The notes under the pieces were generated by a model that saw nothing but the letters and a program-made list of their open reading frames with translations, made no database searches and had not been told where the DNA came from. 64,000 bases of DNA, taken from contig NZ_FOFR01000024.1 in the NCBI RefSeq assembly GCF_900110955.1, forward strand, positions 62,001-126,000, read 5' to 3'. Each line of letters begins with the position of its first letter. Position 1 is the first letter of the stretch. The translations under genes and the position numbers were made by a program. The stretch comes from Lentzea xinjiangensis. Lineage in GTDB: Bacteria; Actinomycetota; Actinomycetes; Mycobacteriales; Pseudonocardiaceae. Positions 17,949 through 28,416 of this stretch are shown here, piece after piece.

Positions 17949-20900
17949 GTGAACATGTCGTCGGATCGAGAACGGGTGCTGTGCCTGAGTCCCTTCAGCA
18001 CCCCCAACCCGGCCCTGGTGGTCGCCGCCGAACGCGCCGGCGCGCTCGGCGTGCTCGACCTCGGGCCCAACGCCGCGGCCGACCTCGCCCGCGTCACCGC
18101 GCGCCACGCCGGCGCGTTCGGCGTCCGGCTGCACGGGCCGTTGACCGTTCCTCTGCCCGAGACCGTCGACACCGTGGTCGTCGACCTCTGCCGAAACGAT
18201 CCGGCAGAGCACCTTCTTCAGCACCCTGACCTGCGTGAACGTCGTATCCTGGCGGTGGTCACCTCGGTGGCCGAGGCCGTCGCGGCGATCGAGGCCGGTG
18301 CCGCCGGGCTGATCGCCAAGGGCGCCGAGGCTGGCGGCCGGGTCGGCGGTTCGCCCGCGTTCGTGGCGCTCCAGCAGGTGCTCGCGCTGACCGATCTGCC
18401 CGTTTGGGCGGCTGGATCGATCGGGCCGGACACGGCGGCCGCGGCGATCGCCGGCGGCGCGCGCGGCGTGGTGCTGGAAGGCCAGCTCACGCTCGTCGCG
18501 GAGGTGCGAAAACACATTTCCGGGGAAATTGTCAACGCGGTCCGCGTGATGGACGGCGCCGACACGGTGGTGAACGCCGGGTTGCGGGTGCATGTTCGTC
18601 AGAACACGCTCGAAATTGGTCAAGAAGGCGCGTTCGCCGAATTCAACCGCGTCTCGTTCGGTACCGCCGGAGGCCTCGTCGGCGCGATTCAGCGGGGGAT
18701 TCGCGACAATCTCGCGCACGCGGGCGAGCACCGCCCGATCCGGGCCGGCGGGCCGTTCTGCGACCGCGTACCCGGCCTGCGCTACCCGATCGCCCAGGGC
18801 CCGATGACGCGGGTCAGCGACCAGCCGGCGTTCGCCGCGGCCGTCGCCGAGGGCGGCGCGCTGCCGTTCCTCGCGCTCGCGCTGATGGAGGGCGCGGCGG
18901 TGCGGGAGCTGCTGGACGAGACCGCCGGGAAGCTCGGCGACCGGCCCTGGGGCGTCGGCCTCCTCGGGTTCGCGCCACCGGACCTGCGGGCGCGGCAGCT
19001 CGAGGCGGTGCTCGCGGTCCGTCCGAAGTACGCGATCGTCGCCGGAGGCACTCCCGCGCAGGCGCAGCAGCTCGAGGACGCCGGCATCGAGGCGTTCCTG
19101 CACGCGCCGTCACCCGCCCTGCTGCGCCGGTTCCTCGACGAGGGCGCGCGCAAGTTCGTCTTCGAGGGCTCGGAGTGCGGTGGGCACACCGGGCCCAGGA
19201 CCAGCTTCACCCTGTGGCAGCAGCAGATCGACGTGCTGCGCGGCCGCGGGAAGGAGCTCGGCGACGTCACCGCCCTGTTCGCGGGCGGCATCCACGACGC
19301 CCGGTCGGCCGCGATGATCTCCGCGATGACCGCGCCGCTCGCGGCACGGGGCGCGGCCATCGGCGTGCTGGTCGGCACGGCCTACCTGTTCACCGAGGAA
19401 GCCGTCGCGCACGGTGCGATCGAGCCGGTGTTCCAGCAGGTCGCCCTGGAGTGCGAGGACACCGCGCTGCTGGAGACCTCGCCCGGTCACGCGGTCCGGT
19501 GCGCCCGGACGTCCTACGTGGACACCTTCGAGCAGGCCCGCGCGGAGCTGGCCGGCCTGCCGAAGCAGGAGAGCTGGGAACGGCTCGAGCAGCTCAACCT
19601 CGGCCGGCTCCGGCTCGCCAGCCGCGGCCTCGTCCGCGGAGAGAGCGGTCTCACGGAGGTCGGCGAGGACGAGCAGCGCCGCGAGGGCATGTTCATGATC
19701 GGTCAGGTCGCCACCCTCCGGTCCGAACGCACCACGATCGCCCGGCTACACCAGGACATCGTCTCCGGTGTGCTGCCCGATGGCAGTGCCGAGGAGGCCG
19801 GGCCGCGGCCGCTGGACGTCGCCATCGTCGGCATGGCCGCGATCATGCCCGGTGCCCGCGACGTCGCCGAGTTCTGGGCGAACGTCCTCGCCGGCACCGA
19901 CTCCATCACCGAGGTCCCGCCGGACCGCTGGTCGCCCGACCGCTACGGCAGCCCGTTCCGCTGGGGCGGCTTCCTGCCGCGCACGGCGTTCGACCCGCTC
20001 GCCTACGGCATCCCGCCCACCTCGCTGACCTCCGTCGAACCGGCGCAGCTCCTCGCGCTGGAGGTGTCGGCGCGGGCCCTGCGGGACGCGGGCTACGAGA
20101 CCAGGGTCTTCGACCGCGAACGCACGTCGGTGATCTTCGGCGCGGAGGCCGGTGCCGACCTCGCCAACGCCTACACGGTCCGCAGCGCGTTGCCCGCCCT
20201 GGGCATCACCGGCCTCGACGACCACCTGCCCGCGCTCACCGAGGACTCGTTCCCCGGCGTGCTCGGCAACGTGATCGCGGGCCGCGTCGCGAACCGGCTC
20301 GACCTCGGCGGCGCGAACTACACCGTCGACGCCGCCTGCGCCTCCAGCCTCGCCGCGCTCGACGTGGCGTGCAAGGAGCTCGTCGGCGGCACCAGCGACA
20401 TGGTCCTGTGCGGCGCGGTCGACCTGCACAACAGCGCGCACGACTACCAGATGTTCGCCTCGGTCAAGGCGTTGTCCGCGAAGGGCCGGTGCGCCACGTT
20501 CGACTCGGCGGCGGACGGCATCGCGCTCGGCGAGGGCGTGGCCTGCGTCGTGCTGAAGCGGCTGGCCGACGCCGAACGGGACGGCGACCGGGTCTACGCG
20601 GTGATCAAGGGCATCGGCGCGTCGAGCGACGGCCGGTCGCTGGGCCTCACCGCACCGCGCCCGGAGGGGCAGCAGCGCGCGTTGCGCAGGGCGTACGCCG
20701 CCGCGGGCGTGCCGGTCACCGAGGTCGGCCTGGTCGAGGCGCACGGCACCGGAACCGTGGTGGGCGACCGGACCGAGCTGGCCTCGCTCACCAAGATGTT
20801 CTCCGGCGTCGAGCCCGGCGCCTGCACGATCGGCTCGGTCAAGTCGCAGATCGGCCACACCAAGTGCGCGGCGGGCCTCGCCGGCGTGATCAAGGCGGCG

Positions 20901-23900
20901 CTGGCCGTGCACACCGGTGTGCGGCCCGGCACGTTGCACGTCAAGCAGCCCAACGCCTTCTGGGACGCCCGGACCAGCCCGTTCGCCTTCGGACACCGCA
21001 CCTGGGCGAGCAGGAACCGGGTCGCGGGCGTGAGCGCGTTCGGCTTCGGCGGCACCAACTTCCACACCGTGCTCGCCGGCTACTCCGGCGCCGACGAGCC
21101 GCGCCACGGCCTGACGGTCTGGCCGGCCGAGCTGTTCCTGATCCGCGGCGAGGACCAGGCCGCCGCCCGGCGCGAAGCCGCCCGGCTGGCCGCGCTCGCC
21201 GACGATCGGACGCCGCTGCGCTCGCTGGCCGCGGCGTGCGGCACCGGCGGCACGGTCCAGGCGGCGTTCGTGGTCAGCGACCACGAGGGATTGCGCGCGG
21301 CGCTCGCGGACGTCGAGGCCTGGCGTTCGTCCGAGACGGTCCTGCTGCGCTCGGGGGAGCGCCCGAAGATCGCGTTCCTCTACCCCGGCCAGGGCAGCCA
21401 GCGACCGGGCATGCTGCTGGACCTCCTCACGGCCTTCCCACGGCTGCAGGACTTCGTGGACACCCGGTACGAGCGGGTGATGTACCCGCCAGCCGCGCTC
21501 ACCGCCGAGGACATCGCGAGGCAGCGCGCGGAGATCACCGACACCCGCAACGCGCAGCCGGCGCTCGGCATCGCCGGGCTCATGGTCACCGCGCTGCTCG
21601 ACTCCGTCGGTGTGCGGCCGGACCTGGCCGGTGGCCACAGCTACGGCGAACTGGTCGCGTTGTCGGCGGCCGGCGTCTTCGGGCCCGACGAGCTGCTCGA
21701 CCTCAGCGCCGCACGGGCCGAGGCGATGCTGGACGCCGTCGGCGAGGACCCCGGCACCATGGCCGCGGTGTCCGCTCCACTGGCCGAGGTCGAGGCGTTG
21801 CTGCCGCCGGACGTCGTGGTGGCCAACCACAACGCGCCCGAGCAGGTCGTGATCTCCGGACCGACCGCGGCCGTGCACGACGCCGTGGCGGTCCTGGAGA
21901 ACGCCGGGCTCACCGTGAAGAGCATCCCGGTCGCCGCCGCGTTCCACAGCCCGCTGATGGCGGGTGCCCGCGAGCGGTTCGCGGACCGGCTCGCCGCGGT
22001 GTCCCCGCGCGAGCCGCGGTTCCCGGTGTGGTCCAACGCGTCCGCGCGGCCGCACACCGACGTGCGGGAAGGACTGGCCGCGCAGCTCGCGGGCCGGGTG
22101 CGGTTCGTGGAGCAGGTCGAGTCGATGTACGAGGCCGGCGCGCGGATCTTCGTCGAGGCCGGGCCGGGCGGCGTGCTGACCTCGCTGGTGGGCAGGACCC
22201 TCGGCGACCGGCCGCACCAGGCGCTGCGCTGCGACGACCACGTGACGTTCCTGCGCACGCTCGCGGCGCTCGCGGTCGCCGGTGTCGAGGTGGACACCGC
22301 ACCGCTGTTCGAGGACAGGGCCGAACCGGCGACGGCCGTGCCGCCGCGGCCCAGGTGGTACGTGGATGGAGGACTCGTGCGGGACGCGAACGGCGATGCC
22401 CTGCCCGGCGGGCTGCGGCCCGCGACGGAGTTCCCGACGCTGCGGGTGGGAGCGGGAGTGGGGCGCGACGAGCTCGTCGAGAAGTTCCTGGACGGCATGC
22501 GGGACGCCGTGAGCGCCCAGCGCGACGTCCTGCTGAGCTACCTCGGCACCGCGCCCGCGTCGCCGGCGCAGCCGGTCCGGCAGGTGATCGACCAGCCCGT
22601 CGTCGTGGCGGAGCCGGTGGTGGACCCGGTGGCCGGGCCGCGGGAGGACGTGGCCTCGGTCGTGCTGCGGACGATCAGCGCCCGCACGGGTTACCCGGCG
22701 GAGATGCTGCAGCCGGGGCTGGACCTGGAAGCGGACCTGTCGATCGACTCGATCAAGCGGACCGAGATCGTCGGTGAGCTCGTGGCCGAGCTGGGCGCCG
22801 CCGGGTCGGTGGACGAGCTCGCGCAGCTCAAGACCATCGAGGGCATTGTCGGCTGGTTCGGCTCGGCACCGGTGGCCGCGCCTGCCGGCAAGGACGTGCG
22901 GGCCGTCGTGCTGCGGACGATCAGCACGCGCACGGGCTACCCGGTCGAGGTGCTGCAGCCGGGCCTGGACCTCGAAGCTGACCTGTCGATCGACTCCATC
23001 AAGCGCGCGGAGATCGTCGGCGAGCTCGCCCAGGAGCTGGGGGCGACCGGCGCGGTCGACGAGCTGGCGCAGCTCAAGACGATCGACGGGATCGTGGAAT
23101 GGTTCGGTGACACCTCGGCCCTCCCCGCCACGCCGGTCGCACCGGCCCTGCCCCTGGCGGGAGGGAAGCTCGTCCGGCTCGTCCCGCAGGTCGTGCCGTG
23201 CGAGCCGGCCGAACCGGCCGACCTCACCGGGAAGACCGTGCTCATCATCGACGACAACGGCATCGGCCTCGAGCTCGCCGACCTGCTCGAACGCCACACC
23301 GCCCGGCCGCGCGTCGAGCCGTCGTTCCCGGCCGACCTGACCGGCGTCGACGTCGTGGTCCGGCTCGGTGCCCGGCTGCCGGAGTCGTTCAGCGAGGTCA
23401 AGGCCTGCCTGACGAACGGCGTCGCGCTCGTCGTGGTGACCACCGGCGGCGGCACGTTCGGCTTCGACCACACCCCCGACGAGCTGCCGGCCGACATCGG
23501 CCTGCACGGCCTGGTCCGCACGGCCGCGCTCGAGTACCCGGACCTGGTCGTGCGCGCGGTCGACGTCAACCCCAAGGAGAGCCACCGCGACATCGCCACC
23601 GCGCTGCTCGCCGAGATCGGACCGGGACCGGCCGTCGTCGGCTACCACGCGGGTCGGCGCCAGGTGATCGAGGCTGTACCGGCGGAGCTCACCCCCGGCA
23701 CCCTCGCTGACGGCAACCCGGGCCTCGACGCCGACAGCGTCGTGCTGCTGACCGGCGGCGCCCGCGGCATCACCGCGCTGGTGGCGGTGGAGCTCGCCGA
23801 GCGCACCGGTTGCCACGTCGAGCTGATCGGCCGCACGCCGATCGCGCAGGAGGACCACCGGCTCGCCGCGGCCACGACCGAGCCGGAGCTCGTCAGGGCG

Positions 23901-24503
23901 CTGTTCGAGCTGGGGGAGAAGGACGACGTCCCGGCCGCGGCACGCCGGGTGCTCGCCGGGCGCGAGGTGCGCCGGACGCTGGAACTGCTGCGCGCCAAGG
24001 CTTCCTCGGTGCGCTACCACCAGTGCGACGTCACCGACGCCGAGGCGGTGCGTGAGGTCCTCGGCGACATCAAGGCGAGGTTCGGGCGGCTCGACGGCGT
24101 CATCCACGGCGCGGGCGTGCTGGACGACAAGCTCATCGAGGCCAAGACCCAGGAGTCGTTCGACCGCGTCTGGGCCACGAAGGTCAACGCCGCCACGGTG
24201 TTCGACGAGGGCTTCCTGGTCCTGTTCGGCAGCGTCAGCGGCGTGTTCGGCAACCGCGGCCAGGCCGACTACTCGGCCGCCAACGACGCGCTCGACCGCA
24301 TGGCGCGGTTCTGGGGCGGGCAACGACGGGTCGTCGCCGTCGACTGGGGCCCCTGGGCCGGTGCGGGCATGGCCGTCGGGCTCGCCGGCGAGTACGCGCG
24401 CCGCGGTGTCGCGCTGATCGAGCCGCGGCACGGCGTCGACGCGCTGCTCGCCGAGATCGCCGCCGGCCAGGACGTGCAGGTGGTCTACCGATGGGAGGCG
24501 TAG
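17949..24503 (+). CDS. PfaA-like megasynthase: NMO-NMO-KS-AT-ACP-ACP-KR
   Basis: 2,184 residues; GTG 17949 is chosen because GAGGAAG lies 9 nt upstream (ATG 17955 is the alternative). Residues ~1-560 contain two nitronate-monooxygenase-like TIM-barrel segments (GAEAGGRVGG with AAGSIGPD; later RYPIAQGPM, EGSECGGHTGPR and FAGGIHD). This is the flavin enoyl-reductase type found as PfaD in PUFA synthases. Then KS (~615-1040, DAACASSL with Cys797), AT (~1130-1420, GHSYGE with Ser1231), two near-identical ACPs with LSIDSIKR (Ser1601, Ser1683) and a PfaA-type KR (TGGARGIT, Tyr2108 in ADYSAAN). Tandem DSIKR carriers are a hallmark of PUFA and heterocyst-glycolipid synthases and not of modular PKS. 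It should work iteratively with the downstream KS-AT-DH protein; its stop lies inside the next gene (13-nt overlap). Confidence 0.93.
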   Translation: MNMSSDRERVLCLSPFSTPNPALVVAAERAGALGVLDLGPNAAADLARVTARHAGAFGVRLHGPLTVPLPETVDTVVVDLCRNDPAEHLLQHPDLRERRILAVVTSVAEAVAAIEAGAAGLIAKGAEAGGRVGGSPAFVALQQVLALTDLPVWAAGSIGPDTAAAAIAGGARGVVLEGQLTLVAEVRKHISGEIVNAVRVMDGADTVVNAGLRVHVRQNTLEIGQEGAFAEFNRVSFGTAGGLVGAIQRGIRDNLAHAGEHRPIRAGGPFCDRVPGLRYPIAQGPMTRVSDQPAFAAAVAEGGALPFLALALMEGAAVRELLDETAGKLGDRPWGVGLLGFAPPDLRARQLEAVLAVRPKYAIVAGGTPAQAQQLEDAGIEAFLHAPSPALLRRFLDEGARKFVFEGSECGGHTGPRTSFTLWQQQIDVLRGRGKELGDVTALFAGGIHDARSAAMISAMTAPLAARGAAIGVLVGTAYLFTEEAVAHGAIEPVFQQVALECEDTALLETSPGHAVRCARTSYVDTFEQARAELAGLPKQESWERLEQLNLGRLRLASRGLVRGESGLTEVGEDEQRREGMFMIGQVATLRSERTTIARLHQDIVSGVLPDGSAEEAGPRPLDVAIVGMAAIMPGARDVAEFWANVLAGTDSITEVPPDRWSPDRYGSPFRWGGFLPRTAFDPLAYGIPPTSLTSVEPAQLLALEVSARALRDAGYETRVFDRERTSVIFGAEAGADLANAYTVRSALPALGITGLDDHLPALTEDSFPGVLGNVIAGRVANRLDLGGANYTVDAACASSLAALDVACKELVGGTSDMVLCGAVDLHNSAHDYQMFASVKALSAKGRCATFDSAADGIALGEGVACVVLKRLADAERDGDRVYAVIKGIGASSDGRSLGLTAPRPEGQQRALRRAYAAAGVPVTEVGLVEAHGTGTVVGDRTELASLTKMFSGVEPGACTIGSVKSQIGHTKCAAGLAGVIKAALAVHTGVRPGTLHVKQPNAFWDARTSPFAFGHRTWASRNRVAGVSAFGFGGTNFHTVLAGYSGADEPRHGLTVWPAELFLIRGEDQAAARREAARLAALADDRTPLRSLAAACGTGGTVQAAFVVSDHEGLRAALADVEAWRSSETVLLRSGERPKIAFLYPGQGSQRPGMLLDLLTAFPRLQDFVDTRYERVMYPPAALTAEDIARQRAEITDTRNAQPALGIAGLMVTALLDSVGVRPDLAGGHSYGELVALSAAGVFGPDELLDLSAARAEAMLDAVGEDPGTMAAVSAPLAEVEALLPPDVVVANHNAPEQVVISGPTAAVHDAVAVLENAGLTVKSIPVAAAFHSPLMAGARERFADRLAAVSPREPRFPVWSNASARPHTDVREGLAAQLAGRVRFVEQVESMYEAGARIFVEAGPGGVLTSLVGRTLGDRPHQALRCDDHVTFLRTLAALAVAGVEVDTAPLFEDRAEPATAVPPRPRWYVDGGLVRDANGDALPGGLRPATEFPTLRVGAGVGRDELVEKFLDGMRDAVSAQRDVLLSYLGTAPASPAQPVRQVIDQPVVVAEPVVDPVAGPREDVASVVLRTISARTGYPAEMLQPGLDLEADLSIDSIKRTEIVGELVAELGAAGSVDELAQLKTIEGIVGWFGSAPVAAPAGKDVRAVVLRTISTRTGYPVEVLQPGLDLEADLSIDSIKRAEIVGELAQELGATGAVDELAQLKTIDGIVEWFGDTSALPATPVAPALPLAGGKLVRLVPQVVPCEPAEPADLTGKTVLIIDDNGIGLELADLLERHTARPRVEPSFPADLTGVDVVVRLGARLPESFSEVKACLTNGVALVVVTTGGGTFGFDHTPDELPADIGLHGLVRTAALEYPDLVVRAVDVNPKESHRDIATALLAEIGPGPAVVGYHAGRRQVIEAVPAELTPGTLADGNPGLDADSVVLLTGGARGITALVAVELAERTGCHVELIGRTPIAQEDHRLAAATTEPELVRALFELGEKDDVPAAARRVLAGREVRRTLELLRAKASSVRYHQCDVTDAEAVREVLGDIKARFGRLDGVIHGAGVLDDKLIEAKTQESFDRVWATKVNAATVFDEGFLVLFGSVSGVFGNRGQADYSAANDALDRMARFWGGQRRVVAVDWGPWAGAGMAVGLAGEYARRGVALIEPRHGVDALLAEIAAGQDVQVVYRWEA

Positions 24504-27500
24504 CGATCGTGGGGATCGGCGCCGTCTTCCCCGGCGCCCCCGACGCCCCGGCGTTCTGGCGCAACATCGCCGCGGGCGTCGACGCCATCGCGGAGATCCC
24601 GAGCGGCCGCTGGGACCCGGCCACCTACTACGACCGGAACAGCACCACCGGCGACCGGTTCTACTGCCGCCGCGGCGGGTTCGTCGACGACCTCGCCGAG
24701 TTCGACCCGACCAGGTTCGGCATCATGCCGTCCACCGTGGACGGTGCGGAGCCCGACCAGCTCCTCGCGCTCGCCACGGCGGCGGAGGCCATCGCGGACG
24801 CCGGCGGCGAAGCGGTGCTCCCGGCGAGGGACCGCGTCGGCGTGGTCGTCGGCCGCGGCGGCTACCTCACGCCCGGCTGCGCCCGCCTCGACCAGCGGGT
24901 CAGGCTCGCCGACGAGGTCGTGTCGGTCGTGCGGGACCTCTTCCCGTCCCTCGCCGGGGGCGACCTCGACGCGGTCCGCAGCGCCATCCGCGACAAGCTC
25001 GGCCCCGAGCAGCCGGAGTCGTCGATCGGCCTGGTGCCGAACCTCGCGGCGTCGCGCATCGCCAACCGCTTCGACCTGCGGGGCACCGCGTACACGGTGG
25101 ACGCGGCCTGCGCGTCCGGCCTGGTCGCCGTCGAGCACGCGGTCCGCGAGCTGCGGGAGGGCCGCGCGGACGCCATGCTCGCCGGAGCCGTGCACGTCTG
25201 CCACCACCCGACGCTGTGGAGCGTCTTCACGCAGCTCCGGGCGCTGAGCCCGAGCGAGCGCATCCGGCCGTTCGACGCGAGCGCGGACGGCACGCTGCTG
25301 TCCGAGGGCGTCGGCATGGTCCTGTTGAAGCGCCTCGAAGACGTCGGCGACGAGCGGGTCTACGCGGTGATCCGCGGCGTCGGCACCGCGAGCGACGGCC
25401 GTGCGACGAGCATGATGACGCCGAACCCCGAGGGCCAGCTCCTCGCCGTGCGACGGGCCTGGGCCAACGCCGGTCTCGACCCGCGCGAGGACGGTCCGGG
25501 GCTGATCGAGGCGCACGGCACGGCCACCCCGGCCGGTGACGCCGCCGAGCTGCGGACGATGATCGCCGCGTTCGGCGGTGAGGGCGACGAGATCGGCATC
25601 GGCACCGTCAAGTCGATGATCGGCCACGCGATGCCCGCCGCCGGCATGGCCGGGCTGATCAAGGCCGCGCTCGCGTTGCACCACAACGTGCTGCCGCCCA
25701 CCCTGCACGTCGAGCGGCCGCACAGCTCCTTGCGGGGCACCAGGTTCACGCCGGTCGCGGAAGCCCGCGCGTGGAGCGGGCCGCACCGCGCGGTCGTGAA
25801 CGCGTTCGGGTTCGGCGGGATCAACGCCCACGCGGTGCTGGACGGCCACACGATCGCCAAGCCCCGCAAACAGGTCATGACGTTCGCCGCGGACACCGCG
25901 GAGGACCTGGCCAGGGCCCTCGAACAGCGCCGCACCTCCAGCGCCGACCGCGCGTTCCGCCTCGCCATCGGCAACCCGGACGAGCGCAAGCTCGAGCTCG
26001 CCGCCCGCGTGCTCGCCCGCGGCAAGGCCTGGCCGGGCCGCCACGACATCTGGTTCTCCCCGCAACCGCTGCTGACCGGCACCGACCAGGTCGCGTTCCT
26101 GTTCCCCGGCTTCGAGCGCGAGTTCGGCGGGGAGGTCGTCGGCCACGCGGTCAAGCTGCTGCAGGACGGCCGCCGCGAGGCGCGCGAGCTGATGGCGCTC
26201 GGCATCACCCCCGGCGCCCTCGCCGGGCACAGCATGGGCGAGTGGACCGCGATGGTCGTCGGCGGCATCTACCCGACGATCGACGAGTTCGTCGCCGCGC
26301 TCGGCCCCGGCGCCGTCGCGGTCGTCGACATCGCCTACGCCGCTCTGGGGTGCTCCGCCGGCACGGCCGAGCGGCACCTGGTCGACGGCGTGACGGTCAG
26401 CCACGACAACTGCCCGCACCAGTCGGTCATCTGTGGCCCGGCCGACCGCCTCGACCAGGTTCTCGCCACTCTCAAGGCCAACGGCGTGATGGCGCAGCTC
26501 ATGCCGTTCCGCACCGGCTTCCACACCCCGGCGCTCACCCCGTACCTGGGGCGGGCCAAGGAGATGCTCGACCGGCTACCGGTCCGCGCCCCGGACGTCC
26601 CGGTGTGGTCGGCGAACTCGCTGGCACCGATGCGCGTGGACGAGGTGCGGGAGCTCGTCCTGCGCCACCTCGTCGAACCGGTGAGGTTCCGGCCGCTGCT
26701 CGAACGCCTGCACCGCGACGGCTTCCGCGCGTTCGTCCAGATCGGTCAGGGCAGCCTGACCGGGTTCGTCGGCGACACGCTGTCCGACCGCCCGCACCTC
26801 GCCGTGAACGCCGACATCGCGCCGGAGGCCCTGTGGGTCTTCGGGCTCAAGCGCGGCACGGCCCACCGGGTCCCGCTGCGGCTCGGCACGCCGAAGATCA
26901 CCCTGGAGCCGCTCGGCGCCGAACCGGTGCTCGTCGCGGGCGACGGCCCGATGGCGGCCGCGGTCGGCAAGCTCCTCGCCCACACCACCGCCGTCGCGCG
27001 CGAGGTCGCGGGTGCGCTCCGGCCGAACGAGGCGGCGTTCACCCGCGAGTTCTCCTTGCGCACCATGCCCGAGCTCGTGGACCACTCCGTGTTCCCGCAA
27101 CCGCCGGGCTGGCCGGACCTCGCCGACGGGTTCCCGATCGTGCCCGCGACCGGTCTGCTGGAGGTGTTCGCCGACGCCGCCCGCCGGCTCACCGGTGGCA
27201 CCGTGCACGGCTTCGCCGGGGTCAGAGCGAAGCGCTGGTTGACGGCGCTGCCGGCGACGACGGCGCGGATCTCGGCTCGCGCGGAGAACCCGGCCAGGGT
27301 CGTCGTCAAGGTCGGCGACTACGCCGAGGGCGTCGTGCTGATGGCGCCGGTGCCCGCCGGGCTGTCCGGCGAGCGGCTGCGCGGTGTCCGCGCGGCGCCG
27401 GTGTCCGCCGGCGAGCTCTACCGGGACAACTGGATGTTCCACGGACCGGCGTTCGCGGGCGTCACGGAGATCAGCTGCCTGGCGGACAACGGGATCGCCG

Positions 27501-28156
27501 GTGTGCTGACCCCGCTGCCCGCGCCGGGAGCCCTGCTGGACAGCGCCGGGCAGTTGATCGGCCACTGGATGCAGGTCACGCACGCGGTCGACCAGACGGT
27601 GCTGCCGACCGGCATCGACCAGGTGTCGTTCCACGGACCGGCGCCCACCGGTGACGTCCGCTGCACGGCGTGGATCCGCGAGGTGACCGCCCAGACCATG
27701 GTCGCCGACGCCGAGCTGACCGCGGGCGGGCGGCTGTGGTGCCGGATCACCGGCTGGACCACCCGCCGGTTCACCACCGACGACCGGATCTGGCAGGTGA
27801 AGCTCCGGCCCGGCACCGAGATGCTGTCCACCAGGGACGGTGACCGGCTGCGGGTGCGGGAGAACTGGTCCGACAGCGCGACCAGGGACCTGATCATGCG
27901 CCGGTACCTGAACTCCGCCGAGCGGCAGCACTACGGCGGGCTGGACGTGCCGGCGCAGCGGGACTGGCTGCTGCGGGTGATCGCGGTGAAGGACGCCGTG
28001 CGCGCGTCGCTGTGGGACCGCGGGGCCGGGCCGGTCTACCCGGCGGAACTGACCGTGACCGCCGACGGGAAGGTGCGCGGCGCGTTCGCCGTGCCGCAGG
28101 TCGAAGTCGTATCCGGACAAGGCGAAGCCGCCGCCCGCGTGAGGACGGAGAAGTGA
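24491..28156 (+). CDS. PfaC/HglC-like KS-AT-DH protein with phosphopantetheinyl-transferase-like tail
   Basis: 1,221 residues starting at ATG 24491 inside the end of the preceding gene. KS has DAACASGL (Cys207), EAHGTAT and KSMIGHAMPAAG. AT has GHSMGE (Ser581), but the part before it is shorter than usual. A hot-dog dehydratase follows, with catalytic His865 (LVDHSVF) and Asp1017 (DSAGQ) both present, unlike the PKS DHs at the left of the window. The last ~85 residues (NSAERQHYGG, then WLLRVIAVKDAVR with Lys1167-Asp1168) resemble the C-terminal half of Sfp-type 4'-phosphopantetheinyl transferases (WxxKEAxxK), without a visible first metal-binding motif. In PUFA-type systems the second subunit supplies the second KS and the dehydratase. 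The tail may be a self-priming or relic domain. Confidence 0.9.
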   Translation: MGGVAIVGIGAVFPGAPDAPAFWRNIAAGVDAIAEIPSGRWDPATYYDRNSTTGDRFYCRRGGFVDDLAEFDPTRFGIMPSTVDGAEPDQLLALATAAEAIADAGGEAVLPARDRVGVVVGRGGYLTPGCARLDQRVRLADEVVSVVRDLFPSLAGGDLDAVRSAIRDKLGPEQPESSIGLVPNLAASRIANRFDLRGTAYTVDAACASGLVAVEHAVRELREGRADAMLAGAVHVCHHPTLWSVFTQLRALSPSERIRPFDASADGTLLSEGVGMVLLKRLEDVGDERVYAVIRGVGTASDGRATSMMTPNPEGQLLAVRRAWANAGLDPREDGPGLIEAHGTATPAGDAAELRTMIAAFGGEGDEIGIGTVKSMIGHAMPAAGMAGLIKAALALHHNVLPPTLHVERPHSSLRGTRFTPVAEARAWSGPHRAVVNAFGFGGINAHAVLDGHTIAKPRKQVMTFAADTAEDLARALEQRRTSSADRAFRLAIGNPDERKLELAARVLARGKAWPGRHDIWFSPQPLLTGTDQVAFLFPGFEREFGGEVVGHAVKLLQDGRREARELMALGITPGALAGHSMGEWTAMVVGGIYPTIDEFVAALGPGAVAVVDIAYAALGCSAGTAERHLVDGVTVSHDNCPHQSVICGPADRLDQVLATLKANGVMAQLMPFRTGFHTPALTPYLGRAKEMLDRLPVRAPDVPVWSANSLAPMRVDEVRELVLRHLVEPVRFRPLLERLHRDGFRAFVQIGQGSLTGFVGDTLSDRPHLAVNADIAPEALWVFGLKRGTAHRVPLRLGTPKITLEPLGAEPVLVAGDGPMAAAVGKLLAHTTAVAREVAGALRPNEAAFTREFSLRTMPELVDHSVFPQPPGWPDLADGFPIVPATGLLEVFADAARRLTGGTVHGFAGVRAKRWLTALPATTARISARAENPARVVVKVGDYAEGVVLMAPVPAGLSGERLRGVRAAPVSAGELYRDNWMFHGPAFAGVTEISCLADNGIAGVLTPLPAPGALLDSAGQLIGHWMQVTHAVDQTVLPTGIDQVSFHGPAPTGDVRCTAWIREVTAQTMVADAELTAGGRLWCRITGWTTRRFTTDDRIWQVKLRPGTEMLSTRDGDRLRVRENWSDSATRDLIMRRYLNSAERQHYGGLDVPAQRDWLLRVIAVKDAVRASLWDRGAGPVYPAELTVTADGKVRGAFAVPQVEVVSGQGEAAARVRTEK

Positions 28157-28416
28157 TGGACGAGGTGCTGCAGCAGGTCGCCAAGATGATCGCCGAGGTG
28201 GTCGGGCCGGACTTCCTGCCGGTCGGGGAGATCACCCGCGACACCACGTTCAGCGACGACCTCGGGCTCGAGTCGATCGAGTTCGTGGCGCTGGCCGACA
28301 AGCTCAACGCCCATTACGGCGTCGACCTCGTGGCGTTCCTCGCCGACATGGACATCGACGAGATCATGGCGATGTCCGTGGGCCGGCTCGTCGACCACAT
28401 CACGGCTCGTGTCTGA
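28156..28416 (+). CDS. Discrete acyl carrier protein
   Basis: 86 residues. ATG 28156 overlaps the preceding TGA by one base (TGATG), a classic coupled start. The carrier motif is DDLGLESIEF with Ser40 as the phosphopantetheine site (ESI in place of the usual DSL). It is acidic and helical as expected. This single ACP is distinct from the tandem ACPs of the first subunit and may hold a starter, an intermediate, or the finished chain for transfer. Confidence 0.92.
   Translation: MDEVLQQVAKMIAEVVGPDFLPVGEITRDTTFSDDLGLESIEFVALADKLNAHYGVDLVAFLADMDIDEIMAMSVGRLVDHITARV

Noticed and set aside
19746..24431. Long minus-strand frame opposite the PfaA-like gene
   Set aside because: Low-complexity antisense shadow; the plus strand carries intact synthase motifs.
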